From positions 5,460,001 to 5,524,000 of the forward strand of contig NZ_JACHBR010000001.1 of NCBI RefSeq assembly GCF_014200435.1: a DNA stretch of 64,000 bases, in the 5' to 3' direction. Shown here piece by piece: positions 34,228 through 42,606 of the stretch; position 1 is the stretch's first letter, and each line of letters opens with the position of its first letter. This DNA is from Sphaerisporangium krabiense (GTDB lineage: Bacteria > Actinomycetota > Actinomycetes > Streptosporangiales > Streptosporangiaceae). Position numbers and translations under genes: made by a program. A model generated the notes under the pieces. That model made no database searches, was not told the DNA's origin, and saw only the letters and a program-made list of their open reading frames with translations.

Positions 34228-34277
34228 CCAACCTCCCAAGGGCACGGGGCTTGCACAATCGAACGTAGGACTGCCCC

Positions 34278-34315
34278 GTTTCCACCCCGTGTCCCGTTTG
34301 TTTCACCGGTGTTAA
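34278..34315 (-). promoter_or_regulatory. GlnR box (a1-b1-a2-b2) upstream of glnA
   Basis: Read on the minus strand the elements are TTAAC, GAAAC, GACAC and GAAAC, each separated by exactly six bases. This matches the actinobacterial GlnR consensus gTnAc-n6-GaAAc repeated twice. GlnR controls glnA in response to nitrogen supply. The glnR gene itself is not in the window. Confidence 0.8.
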
Positions 34316-34370
34316 GCAGGGGGGGTATGCCGCCGGACCGACCACAACGGCCAACGGCTATCTTACCTGC

Positions 34371-34832
34371 ATGGACAAGCAGCCCAGGTGGACCCAGACG
34401 TGGATCAGCGGCACCCGCGCCGCCGGGGTCGATCTCGGCTACCCGGGCGAGCGCCTCGGCCTCCCGGAGGAGGGCAGCGGCTCGGTCGGCAGGTTCGGCA
34501 GGCGGATCGGCGCCATCATGGTCGACTGGCTGATCTGCACGTGGGCGATCACCCGCGGCCTGCTCCAGGCCGACCCGCGCCACGCCGCCTGGATCGGCCT
34601 GCTGGTCTTCGCGGCCGAGTACGTGCTGCTGGTCGGCTCGATCGGCATGACGTTCGGCATGCGGCTGTTCGGCATCAGGGTCGCCGCCCTGGACGGCGGC
34701 GGCAGGCCGCCGCTCGGCGCCGTCCTGCTGCGCACGCTGCTGCTGTGCCTGGCCGTCCCCGCCTTGATCTGGGACCGCGACCAGCGCGGCCTGCACGACC
34801 GCGCCGCCCGCACCGTGGTGGTCCGCCTCTAG
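34371..34832 (+). CDS. RDD-family membrane protein
   Basis: 153 residues. An N-terminal soluble segment (1-40) is followed by the RDD domain: VGRFGRRIGAIMVDWLI contains the Arg/Asp pair of helix 1, then AEYVLLVGSIGMTFGMRLFGIRV, and LIWDRDQRGLHDRAA near the end. Two to three membrane helices are predicted. Function is unknown, with transport suggested for some relatives. In actinobacteria an RDD gene commonly flanks glnA, as here. It is divergent from glnA, and its stop overlaps that of the convergent methyltransferase by two bases. Confidence 0.85.
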   Translation: MDKQPRWTQTWISGTRAAGVDLGYPGERLGLPEEGSGSVGRFGRRIGAIMVDWLICTWAITRGLLQADPRHAAWIGLLVFAAEYVLLVGSIGMTFGMRLFGIRVAALDGGGRPPLGAVLLRTLLLCLAVPALIWDRDQRGLHDRAARTVVVRL

Positions 34833-35641
34833 CCCTCGGGCCGCACGCAGGTGAAGATCGCCGTCCCGGGGAGGTGACGGCCGCGCAGCGGGCTCCAGCC
34901 GCCCCAGGGGCGGTCGTGGCCCGCCGGCCACTCGGGCTCGGTCAGCGAGGTGAGCACCAGCCCGGCCGACACGATCGCCGCCACCCAGTCGCCCAGCGTG
35001 CGATGGTGCTCGACGTAGGAGACCTCGCCGTGCTCGTCGTGCTCGACGTACGGCGCCCGGTCGAAGTAGGACCGGTCGGCGGTCAGCCCGCGCGGCCCCG
35101 GATCGTCGGGGAACGCCCAGCGGATCGGGTGGCTCACCGAGAACACCAGCCGCCCGCCCGGGCGCAGCACCCGCCGGGCCTCCGCCAGCACCGCGCCCGC
35201 GTCCGCGACGAACGGCAGCGCGCCGAACGCCGAGCACGCCACGTCGAAGGAGGCGTCGGCGAACGGCATGCGCCCGGCGTCGGCCTGCACGACCGGCAGG
35301 CGCGACCCGTGCTCCTCGTCGATGCGGCGGGAGTGCCGCAACTGGCGGAAGGACAGGTCGAACCCCGCGACCACGGCCCCCCGCGAGGCCAGCCACCGGC
35401 CGCACTGCCCGGCCCCGCACCCGATCTCCAGCACCCGCAGGCCGCGCACCTCGCCGAGCAGTCGGGCGTCGGCCTCGTCCAGCCCCTCCGGGCACCAGAC
35501 GAAGCCGTCGTCCCGCAGGAACGCGCCGTGCTCGGCCTGGTAGTCGTCGGCGGCCGAGTCCCACCAGGCGCGGTTGGCCCGCACGGTCGGCGCCTCGCCC
35601 ACCGGGCCACGGGAGACCCCCGCCGAGGTGGGAGCGGACAT
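34829..35641 (-). CDS. Class I SAM-dependent methyltransferase
   Basis: 270 residues. Motif I LEIGCGAGQCGRW (about 79-91), the acidic strand VAGFDLS, VQADAGRMPFADASFD and LRPGGRLVFSVSHPI are the standard methyltransferase landmarks. NRAWWDSAADDYQAEHG near residue 24 is a common N-terminal substrate cap of actinobacterial enzymes of this kind. The substrate is unknown. The start ATG overlaps the stop of the DUF4191 gene (TGATG), so the two are translationally coupled. Confidence 0.85.
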   Translation of the reverse strand: MSAPTSAGVSRGPVGEAPTVRANRAWWDSAADDYQAEHGAFLRDDGFVWCPEGLDEADARLLGEVRGLRVLEIGCGAGQCGRWLASRGAVVAGFDLSFRQLRHSRRIDEEHGSRLPVVQADAGRMPFADASFDVACSAFGALPFVADAGAVLAEARRVLRPGGRLVFSVSHPIRWAFPDDPGPRGLTADRSYFDRAPYVEHDEHGEVSYVEHHRTLGDWVAAIVSAGLVLTSLTEPEWPAGHDRPWGGWSPLRGRHLPGTAIFTCVRPEG

Positions 35642-36321
35642 CAGCGCATCTTGCCGCGCGGCATGCGCGCGCCCCTGGGCATCGGGCCCTTGGGCATGGG
35701 AAGGGTCTGGGGAAGCGCGCGGAGCCGGTAGTTGACCTCCGACACCGCCTGCTTCTTGAGGTTGCGCGGCAGCTTCATCATGTGGCGCTGGAGCTTCTTG
35801 AGGGGCACCTGGCCCTCGCCCTCGCCGCACTGGATGTCGTACACCGGGACGTCGACCGCCACGCGCTGGACGCGCTTCTTCTCGGCCAGGAGCATCTTCT
35901 GCACGCGGTTGCCGGGGCCCTCCGACACCAGCACGATGCCGGGGTAGCCGACGGCGCGGTGAACGACGTCCTGGTCGCGGGTGACGGCGACGGCCGGGGT
36001 GACCTCCCAGTTGCCGCGCATGCTCTGCAGGATGGCGGCGGCGGCGCCGGGCTGGCCGTCGAGCATGGAGTACTGCGCGCGCTGGGCGAGCTGCCCGAAC
36101 ACGACCATGCCGACCGTCACGGCGACCATGAGGCCGAGCACGATGAGCTGCCACACCAGACCCGTCACGAGCCCGAGCACGACGAAAACGGCCAAAGTGC
36201 CGAGCGCCGACGCGAAGACGATCGGCATGCCCTTCGGGTTGGCCTTCTGGATGATCTGAGCGATCATGCGGAGCTGCTTGACGCGCCCCGGGCGCTCTGG
36301 GTCTGCGGGCTTGTTGGCCAT
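35641..36321 (-). CDS. DUF4191-family membrane protein
   Basis: 226 residues. Two membrane helices occupy about 38-85 (FASALGTLAVFVVLGLVTGL and the following VLGLMVAVTVGMVVFGQLA). A cytoplasmic domain (95-205) and a basic Met/Pro/Arg/Lys tail (MPKGPMPRGARMPRGKMR) follow. DUF4191 is restricted to actinobacteria, usually near lipA/lipB and glnA as here; function is unknown. The ATG at the MANKPADPE start is the family start; the ribosome binding site is weak. It overlaps the downstream methyltransferase by one base. Confidence 0.85.
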   Translation of the reverse strand: MANKPADPERPGRVKQLRMIAQIIQKANPKGMPIVFASALGTLAVFVVLGLVTGLVWQLIVLGLMVAVTVGMVVFGQLAQRAQYSMLDGQPGAAAAILQSMRGNWEVTPAVAVTRDQDVVHRAVGYPGIVLVSEGPGNRVQKMLLAEKKRVQRVAVDVPVYDIQCGEGEGQVPLKKLQRHMMKLPRNLKKQAVSEVNYRLRALPQTLPMPKGPMPRGARMPRGKMR

Positions 36322-36378
36322 GGGTAAAGGATACAAATGCGGAGCTGAAGAAAGGAAAACGCGGCCCGCGAACGGGGG

Positions 36379-38880
36379 TCAGCCGGCGACGGTGAGCGCC
36401 GCCGCGAGCGGAAGATCGGCCGCGGAGCGTCCCGCGCGCACCAGATGACGGCCCGGGACGGCCCGCCATCCGGCCCCGGCCCACTCCTGGAAGGCGCGCT
36501 CCGGCAGGGGGATCGTCACCAGGACGCTGGTGCCCGGCTCGGCCTCGGCGACCGCGAACCCCGCCAGCCGCGGCGGCGGCCCGCCGTCCGCTCCCGCGGG
36601 CGGCGCCACGTAGACCTGCACGACCTCGCGGCCCGCGCGCCCGCCGGTGTTGCGTACCGCCACCGTCACCGACGCGCCGCCGTCCGCGGCCGGCGCGGCG
36701 GCCAGGGCCTCGTAGGACCAGCTCGTATAGCCGAGCCCGTGCCCGAACCAGAACGCCGGGGCCCGGCCGGAGGCCGCCCAGGCGCGGTGCCCGACCAGCG
36801 CCCCCTCCTCGTGGCGCGGCGTGCCCTCCACCGGGGCGACGGCCGGGACGGGGGCGTCGGCCAGGCGCGCCGGCCAGGTGGTGGGCAGCCGCCCGCCCGG
36901 CTCGGCCTCACCGAACAGCACGTCCGCCAGGGCGTCCCCGAACTCCTGCCCGGGGAACCACACCAGCAGCACGGCCGCGACCTGCTCCAGCCACGGCATC
37001 TCGACCGGGGCCCCGGCGTTCACGACGACGATCGTGCGCGGGTTGGCGGCGGCCACCCGCGCCACCAGCTCGTCCTGACGGCCGGGTAGCGCCGGGCCCG
37101 CCCGGTCGAAGCCCTCGCCCTCGGTCTCCTCGGTCGTGCCGACGACGACCACGGCGACGTCGGCGCCCGCGGCGATGCCCGCCGCCTCGGCGATCAGGAC
37201 CTCGTCGTCGGGGGCGGGCGCGCCGTGGCCGAGGCCGAACGCGACGTGGCCCACGCCGTCCGGCGCCGCGGTGGCGTGGCGCACGGTCAGCGCGACCGGG
37301 ACGCCCGCCTCCAGCTCGACGACGATCCTGCGCTCGGGCGGGGACAGCAGGACCGAGGCCGGGTCCTCGCCCGGCGCGGGGACGAGGGTCTCCTCCAGCA
37401 CGGTGTGGCCGTCCACGGCCAGCGCGAACGCGCCCGCGCCCGAGATCGAGAACTGGTGCGGGCCCCCCGCGGCGGGCGTGAACGACGCGCGCAGCTCCAC
37501 GGCCGCCAGGCGCGCGGCGTCCAGGCCGGGGGGAAGCTCGCCGATCCAGCGGGCCTCGGCGGTGGGCAGCGGACACTCGGCGAGCGTCGCGCCCTCGTCG
37601 TCCCGGAACACCGCCAGGCTGGGCGTGGCGAGCGGGGCCAGGCGCACCCGGGGGTCGGTGCCCACGGTGTGCCGCACGTCCAGCCCCTCCCGGCGGCGCA
37701 GGCCCTCCAGCGGGGAGACCACCCGCTCGGGGAAGACCCGTGCGGCGCCGCCTCCCATGATCCTCGGCTCGGCCGCCGCCGCGCCGACCAGCGCCACGCT
37801 GCGGATGCCGCCCAGCGGCAGCAGACCGCCCTCGTTCCGCAGCAACGTGAACGACCGGACGGCCACCTCGCGCGCCAGCGCCCTGCCGTCAATGGGGCCG
37901 TCAATGGGGCCGTCGACGGAACCGTCAACAGGGTTGTCGACGGGGCCCGCGTCGGAGCCGTTCACGGTGGCGGCCGGTGGCTCCTGCGCCGCGCCCACGG
38001 CGACGCCGGCGGTGTCACCGGGCGTGGCGCCGGCCAGGGCGCCCGTGCGTGCCGCCAGGCGCAGCACGCGGCGTACCTTGTCGTCCAGGACGTGCTCGGG
38101 GACCCGGCCGGCGCGGACCGCCTCCTCCAGGCGCCCGCCCCAGGGGCCGCCGGGGCCGGGCAGCACGACGTCCAGACCGGCGAGCGCCGCCGGCTCGGTC
38201 GAGCGGGCGGCGCCCCGGTCCGCGAGCACCACCCCGTCGAAGCCCCACTCCTCCTTCAGCACCCCGCGCAGCAGTCCGGCGTGCTCGGTCATCGTGGTGC
38301 CGCCCACGGCGTGGCCCGCGGCCGTCACGGCCCACGCGCCCGCCCGCGCCACCCGCTCGAACGGCGCCAGGTACACCTCGCGCAGCGCCGCCTCGTCCAC
38401 CACGACGTCGGCCGTGAACCGCCCGGTCTCGGCGTCGCCCGCCACGAAGTGCCCGGGGGCCGCCGCCACCCCGCACCGCTGCACGCCCTCGACGTAGGCC
38501 GCGCCGATCTCGCCGGTCAGCAGAGGATCTTCGGAGAAGCACTCGAAGTGGCGGCCGGACAGCGGGCCGCGCTGGACGTTCAGCCGGGGCGCGAGCAGGA
38601 CGTGGACGCCCTTGCGGCGGGCCTCCCGGCCGAGCAGCAGCCCGGCCCGCCGCACCAGGGCGACGTCCCAGGTGGCGGCGAGGGCGGTCGGGCACGGCAG
38701 GGCGATCGACGGGTCGGCGGCCGGCCGGGGCCCGCCCCGCACGCCCGCCGGGCCGTCGCTCACCACGAGTTCGCGCAGGCCGGCGGCGGACAGGGCGGGC
38801 AACGTCCACATGCCGGCGCCGGTCAGCAGGCGGACCTTCTCGCGAAGGTCCAGCCCGCGGATGAGTTCCTCGATGTCCAC
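36379..38880 (-). CDS. GH3 beta-glucosidase-like protein with PA14 and fibronectin-like domains, atypical active site
   Basis: 833 residues. The order is GH3 N-domain, GH3 C-domain interrupted by a PA14-like insert (about 420-540, FTPAAGGPHQFSISGAGAFA), and a C-terminal fibronectin III-like domain (about 725-820). Asp221 sits at the nucleophile position (VLADRGAARS), and Glu is kept in TEETEGEGFDR. However the usual Lys-His pair is Gly143-His144 (PGHFVAGD), and the common DWxxxHS motif around the nucleophile is DRGAARS. It has no signal peptide. Five 12-bp repeats encode a DGP-type linker. It may act on an unusual glycoside or be weakly active. Confidence 0.85.
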   Translation of the reverse strand: MDIEELIRGLDLREKVRLLTGAGMWTLPALSAAGLRELVVSDGPAGVRGGPRPAADPSIALPCPTALAATWDVALVRRAGLLLGREARRKGVHVLLAPRLNVQRGPLSGRHFECFSEDPLLTGEIGAAYVEGVQRCGVAAAPGHFVAGDAETGRFTADVVVDEAALREVYLAPFERVARAGAWAVTAAGHAVGGTTMTEHAGLLRGVLKEEWGFDGVVLADRGAARSTEPAALAGLDVVLPGPGGPWGGRLEEAVRAGRVPEHVLDDKVRRVLRLAARTGALAGATPGDTAGVAVGAAQEPPAATVNGSDAGPVDNPVDGSVDGPIDGPIDGRALAREVAVRSFTLLRNEGGLLPLGGIRSVALVGAAAAEPRIMGGGAARVFPERVVSPLEGLRRREGLDVRHTVGTDPRVRLAPLATPSLAVFRDDEGATLAECPLPTAEARWIGELPPGLDAARLAAVELRASFTPAAGGPHQFSISGAGAFALAVDGHTVLEETLVPAPGEDPASVLLSPPERRIVVELEAGVPVALTVRHATAAPDGVGHVAFGLGHGAPAPDDEVLIAEAAGIAAGADVAVVVVGTTEETEGEGFDRAGPALPGRQDELVARVAAANPRTIVVVNAGAPVEMPWLEQVAAVLLVWFPGQEFGDALADVLFGEAEPGGRLPTTWPARLADAPVPAVAPVEGTPRHEEGALVGHRAWAASGRAPAFWFGHGLGYTSWSYEALAAAPAADGGASVTVAVRNTGGRAGREVVQVYVAPPAGADGGPPPRLAGFAVAEAEPGTSVLVTIPLPERAFQEWAGAGWRAVPGRHLVRAGRSAADLPLAAALTVAG
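37888..37947. repeat. Five tandem 12-bp repeats in the GH3 gene
   Basis: Units starting with GTC (GTCAATGGGGCC twice, then three diverged copies) encode a VDGP/IDGP repeat in the linker before the GH3 C-domain. The number of units could vary between strains. Confidence 0.85.
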
Positions 38881-38959
38881 GACGCTCCAGGGGGAGGCGG
38901 ATCAGCCGACCGAACAGGCCGATCATGCCACGCCGTGCGGGGCGCCGCGGCGGGACCGG

Positions 38960-39889
38960 TCAGGCGGTCTGCCGGGCCTCCACGGCCTGCCGGTAGAGAC
39001 GGCCGGCGCGGTAGGACGAGCGGACCAGCGGGCCGGACATGACCCCGGCGAAGCCGATCGCCTCGGCCTCCTGCTGCAGTTCGGCGAACTCCTGCGGCTT
39101 GACCCAGCGGTCCACCGGGTGGTGCCGCGGCGTCGGCCGCAGGTACTGGGTGATCGTCAGCAGGTCGCACCCGGCCTCGTGCAGGTCGCGCATGGCCTGG
39201 ACGATCTCGTCGCGCTCCTCGCCCATGCCGAGGATGAGGTTGGACTTGGTGACGAGCCCGGCCTCGTGCGCCGTGGTGATGACGCCGAGGGAGCGCTCGT
39301 AGCGGAAGGCCGGGCGGATGCGCTTGAAGATGCGCGGCACGGTCTCGATGTTGTGCGCGAAGACCTCCGGACGGCTGGAGAAGACCTCTTCGAGCTGGTC
39401 GCGGTGCCCGTTGAAGTCGGGCACGAGCAGCTCGACGCCGCAGCCGGGGACCTGCGCGTGGATCTGCCTGGCGGTCTCGGCGTACAGCCACGCGCCGCCG
39501 TCGGGCAGGTCGTCACGGGCGACGCCGGTGACGGTGGCGTAGCGCAGCCCCATCTGGACGACGGACTCGGCCACGCGGCGCGGCTCGTCCTTGTCGTACT
39601 CCTTGGGCTTGCCGGTGTCGATCTGGCAGAAGTCGCAGCGCCGCGTGCACTGGTCGCCGCCGATGAGGAAGGTGGCCTCGCGGTCCTCCCAGCACTCGGA
39701 GATGTTCGGGCAGCCGGCCTCCTGGCAGACCGTATGGAGACCCTGGTCCTTCACGAGGTTCTTGATCTCGTTGAAGTTCGGCCCGTTCCTGAGCCGGGTC
39801 TTGATCCACGGGGGCTTGCGCTCGATAGGGGTCTGGCTGTTGCGCACCTCCAGGCGGAGGAGCTTTCGGCCTTCAGGAGCAACGGTCAC
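38960..39889 (-). CDS. lipA: Lipoyl synthase
   Basis: 309 residues. The auxiliary cluster cysteines are Cys55, Cys60 and Cys66 ([12 protein letters not shown]), and the radical SAM cysteines are Cys81, Cys85 and Cys88 (CTRRCDFC). RSSYRAG at the C-terminus provides the conserved serine ligand. It inserts two sulfurs into octanoyl groups on E2 and GcvH proteins, including SucB encoded at 42607. The start is GTG. It lies 75 bp downstream of lipB in the same direction. Confidence 0.96.
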   Translation of the reverse strand: MTVAPEGRKLLRLEVRNSQTPIERKPPWIKTRLRNGPNFNEIKNLVKDQGLHTVCQEAGCPNISECWEDREATFLIGGDQCTRRCDFCQIDTGKPKEYDKDEPRRVAESVVQMGLRYATVTGVARDDLPDGGAWLYAETARQIHAQVPGCGVELLVPDFNGHRDQLEEVFSSRPEVFAHNIETVPRIFKRIRPAFRYERSLGVITTAHEAGLVTKSNLILGMGEERDEIVQAMRDLHEAGCDLLTITQYLRPTPRHHPVDRWVKPQEFAELQQEAEAIGFAGVMSGPLVRSSYRAGRLYRQAVEARQTA

Positions 39890-39964
39890 GCGATCCAGCT
39901 TACGTCTCCTTGGGCGCGAGCCCCGACCGGGTGCCGGGCGCGCGGACGAGGGGGCCCGCGAGGG

Positions 39965-40708
39965 TCAGAACCGGCCCGACAGCAGGTCCTCCTCCTGGAC
40001 GTCGAGCCCCTGGGCGCCGAGCGCCTCGGCCAGCCGCTTCTCGGCGAAGGGGAGGACCTCGTCCACGGTGACCCGCCGGCCCGTCTCCGCCGACAGGGAC
40101 GTCACGCCCACGCCCCGGATGCCGCACGGGACGATGCGGTCGAACCAGGTCGGGTCATTGGCGCAGTTGAGCGCGTAGCCGTGCATGGTGACGCCGCGGG
40201 AGACCCGGATGCCGATCGCGCCGATCGCGCGGTCGGGGACGCCGAGCGCCGGGTCGCCCGGCACCCACACCCCGCCCCGGCCCGTGACGCGCCGCGCGGT
40301 CACGCCGAAGTCGGCGCAGACGCTGATCAGCGAGTCCTCAAGGAGCCGGATGAAGGTGGTCACCTCGCGGGCGCCGGCGAGGCGGACGACCGGGTAGGCG
40401 ACGAGCTGCCCGGGGCCGTGCCAGGTGATCTTGCCGCCGCGGTCGACGTCGACGACCGGGGTGCCGTCGGCGGGACGCTCGTCGGCGCTCGTGCGCGTGC
40501 CCGCCGTGTAGACGGGGGCGTGCTCCAGCAGCAGGCAGGTGTCGGGGATGGCCTCGGCGGCCCGGCGGGCGTGCACCGCCCGCTGGAGCTCCCACGCCTG
40601 CTCGTACGGGACGTCGACCCCGAGGCGGACCAGCGCGAGCCTGCCGGCCGCTCCGGCCCGGCCGGCCCTGTCGTCGGGGGGAGTCCGATGGTTGGCACGC
40701 TCGCTCAC
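39965..40708 (-). CDS. lipB: Octanoyltransferase homologue lacking the catalytic lysine
   Basis: 247 residues. The LipB fold is clear: WHGPGQLVAYPVV, TGRGGVWV, RGVTMHGYALN and the acyl-thioester Cys195 in VPCGIRGVGVTSL. The catalytic lysine, which lies 34 residues before the cysteine in E. coli (Lys135/Cys169) and M. tuberculosis (Lys142/Cys176), is Ala161 here (DRAIGAIG instead of RKIxAIG). The enzyme normally transfers octanoate from ACP to E2 proteins through that Lys/Cys pair. The start is GTG 20 bp after the peptidase stop; lipA follows. Either activity is altered or another residue substitutes. Confidence 0.9.
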   Translation of the reverse strand: MSERANHRTPPDDRAGRAGAAGRLALVRLGVDVPYEQAWELQRAVHARRAAEAIPDTCLLLEHAPVYTAGTRTSADERPADGTPVVDVDRGGKITWHGPGQLVAYPVVRLAGAREVTTFIRLLEDSLISVCADFGVTARRVTGRGGVWVPGDPALGVPDRAIGAIGIRVSRGVTMHGYALNCANDPTWFDRIVPCGIRGVGVTSLSAETGRRVTVDEVLPFAEKRLAEALGAQGLDVQEEDLLSGRF

Positions 40709-40728
40709 GCGGTCAGCCTAACGTGCGC

Positions 40729-41466
40729 TCATGTGGTGAGAAGGCGGGGTTCGATCCTGAACTCCTTCACGTCGCCGTCCTCGTCCCGTTCGATCTTGTA
40801 GGCGTAGCCCCGCGGGTCGACGGTGACCGCCTGGATGAACTCGCGGCCCACGTAGTGCAGGGCGACGCCCTCGTCCGCGGCGTACCCGGGCGGCAGCTCG
40901 CCCGAGGCGATCGACTCGTGCAGCAGGGCGCGCCGCTGGGGGTCGGAGTTGTAGTGGACGCCGCAGGAGTAGGGCAGCAGGCCGAGGCCCTCGGCCCACG
41001 GGCGCAGCACCGGGCCGAAGGAGTCGGTGTTGCCGCCGACGTGCCAGCACAGCGCGCCGGCGCTCTGCCCCGACAGCACCACGCCCGACCGCCACGCCTC
41101 CTCGAACGCCTCGTCCAGGCCGTGCAGCCGCCACAGGGCCGCGAGGTTGGCGACGCTGCCCCCGCTCACGTAGATCACGTCCTGTTCGAGCACCCAGTCC
41201 TTGGGGCTGTCGACGTTCGGCATGGGGAACACCGTCAGATGGCTCACCTCGACGTCCCAGGCGCGGAACGCGCCGTACATCTTCAGCAGCCAGTCGGCGT
41301 CGTCGCCGGTGGCCGTGGCGAGCAGGCCCAGCCTGGGACGGTCCTGGCCGCTCAGGTCGAGCGCGTAGCGGAGCAGGGCGGAGGCCTCGATGAACCCGTA
41401 CCGGTCGGTGGGACGGAACGAACCACCGCCGATGGCGAGAATGTGGGACTGGCCGAGCCTGCTCAT
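40729..41466 (-). CDS. Peptidase E / type 1 GATase-like protein (S51 family)
   Basis: 245 residues. LAIGGGSF opens the fold, and YVSGGSVANL and the nucleophile elbow GQSAGAL (serine near 134) match S51 dipeptidase E relatives. LPYSCGVHYNSD contains the histidine region. Substrate specificity, Asp-X dipeptides in characterised members, is not readable. The ribosome binding site is GCAGGAGA before the ATG. It is the gene directly upstream of lipB, likely in the same transcript. Confidence 0.85.
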   Translation of the reverse strand: MSRLGQSHILAIGGGSFRPTDRYGFIEASALLRYALDLSGQDRPRLGLLATATGDDADWLLKMYGAFRAWDVEVSHLTVFPMPNVDSPKDWVLEQDVIYVSGGSVANLAALWRLHGLDEAFEEAWRSGVVLSGQSAGALCWHVGGNTDSFGPVLRPWAEGLGLLPYSCGVHYNSDPQRRALLHESIASGELPPGYAADEGVALHYVGREFIQAVTVDPRGYAYKIERDEDGDVKEFRIEPRLLTT

Positions 41467-41562
41467 GTCGTCTCCTGCAGCCTTTCGGGGGGCGGGCAGC
41501 CTCGCGCCGAAGGCCGCGGGGCCGAGTCGGGGCTTGCTCTCCCATTCAACCGGAACGGCACC

Positions 41563-42510
41563 CTAGAGTATGGCCGCCAATGCCGCGTCGAGACGAGGAT
41601 GCTGGAACCGGTACCCCATCTCCAGCAGGCGGCGGGGCATCACCCGCTGGCCGATGAGCACGCCTTCGTCCGCCAGGCCGCCGAGCGCGGCCCGCAGCGC
41701 GAGCGCCGGCACCGGGACCGGCAGGGTGGGCCGCCGCAGCGCCCGGCCGAGCGCCCTGGTGAACTCGGCGTTGGTGACGGGCCCGGGGGCGGTCAGGTTG
41801 ACCGGCCCGGAGACCGCGGGCTCGGCCATCAGGTGCAGCACCGCGCCGGTCCAGTCGGGCATGGAGATCCACGAGGTGTACTGACGGCCGGAGCCGAGCG
41901 GCGCGCCGAGACCCACGCGGAAGACCGGGAGCATCTTGCCGAGGAACCCGCCCTCGCGGGTCAGGACGTGCCCGGTGCGCAGGTGGACGACCCGCACCCC
42001 GGCCTCCTCCGCCGGCGCCGTCTCGGCCTCCCAAGCCCGCACCAGCGCGGCGAGCCACTGGCCGGTGGGCCCCTCGCCCGGCTCGCCGACCGCGCGGGGC
42101 CGCGACCCGGGGCGTGCCCGGGGCTCGGCGGACTCGTCCACCGGATGGTCGCCGGTGTCGCCGTACACGCCGATGGCCGAGCCGGACAGCAGGACGGCGG
42201 GCGGGAGGTCCAGGGCGGCGATCGCGGTGGCGAGGGTGCGGGTGCCGGTGACCCGGCTCTCGACCAGCTCGCGCCGGAATTCCGGGGTCCACCGCCGGTC
42301 GGCCACCCCCGCGCCCGCCAGGTGCACGACCGCCTCGGCGCCCTCCAGCACCGCCGGGTCCAGGACGCCCTCGCCCGGGTTCCAGAACGCCTCGCCGGGG
42401 GCCGTGGGCGCGCGGCGCACGAGCCTGACGACGGAACGGCCCTCGTCGCGCAGGACGCGGACGAGGGCCGAGCCGAGAAGGCCGGACGAGCCGGTGATCA
42501 CGACTGACAT
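41563..42510 (-). CDS. TIGR01777-family NAD-dependent epimerase/dehydratase-like protein
   Basis: 315 residues. The Rossmann dinucleotide motif is VITGSSGLLGSALV at 4-17, and VVHLAGAGVADRRWT and LLSGSAIGVYGD carry the SDR pattern. YTSWISMPDWTGAVLHLM and NLTAPGPVTNAEF are characteristic of the TIGR01777 (SDR39U1) group. The C-terminal region has the family helix (RRLLEMGYRFQHPRLDAAL). Function is unknown; it is commonly found beside lipoate and 2-oxoacid dehydrogenase genes in actinobacteria, as here. Confidence 0.9.
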   Translation of the reverse strand: MSVVITGSSGLLGSALVRVLRDEGRSVVRLVRRAPTAPGEAFWNPGEGVLDPAVLEGAEAVVHLAGAGVADRRWTPEFRRELVESRVTGTRTLATAIAALDLPPAVLLSGSAIGVYGDTGDHPVDESAEPRARPGSRPRAVGEPGEGPTGQWLAALVRAWEAETAPAEEAGVRVVHLRTGHVLTREGGFLGKMLPVFRVGLGAPLGSGRQYTSWISMPDWTGAVLHLMAEPAVSGPVNLTAPGPVTNAEFTRALGRALRRPTLPVPVPALALRAALGGLADEGVLIGQRVMPRRLLEMGYRFQHPRLDAALAAIL

Positions 42511-42606
42511 GCGGCCAGCCTATGTCGGCCTCCCCCGGCGCCGGGGGAGCATGGCCGTGTCGGGAAAGGGCGCCGCGGGTCCCGGCCGGGACCCGCGGCG
42601 TACGGG

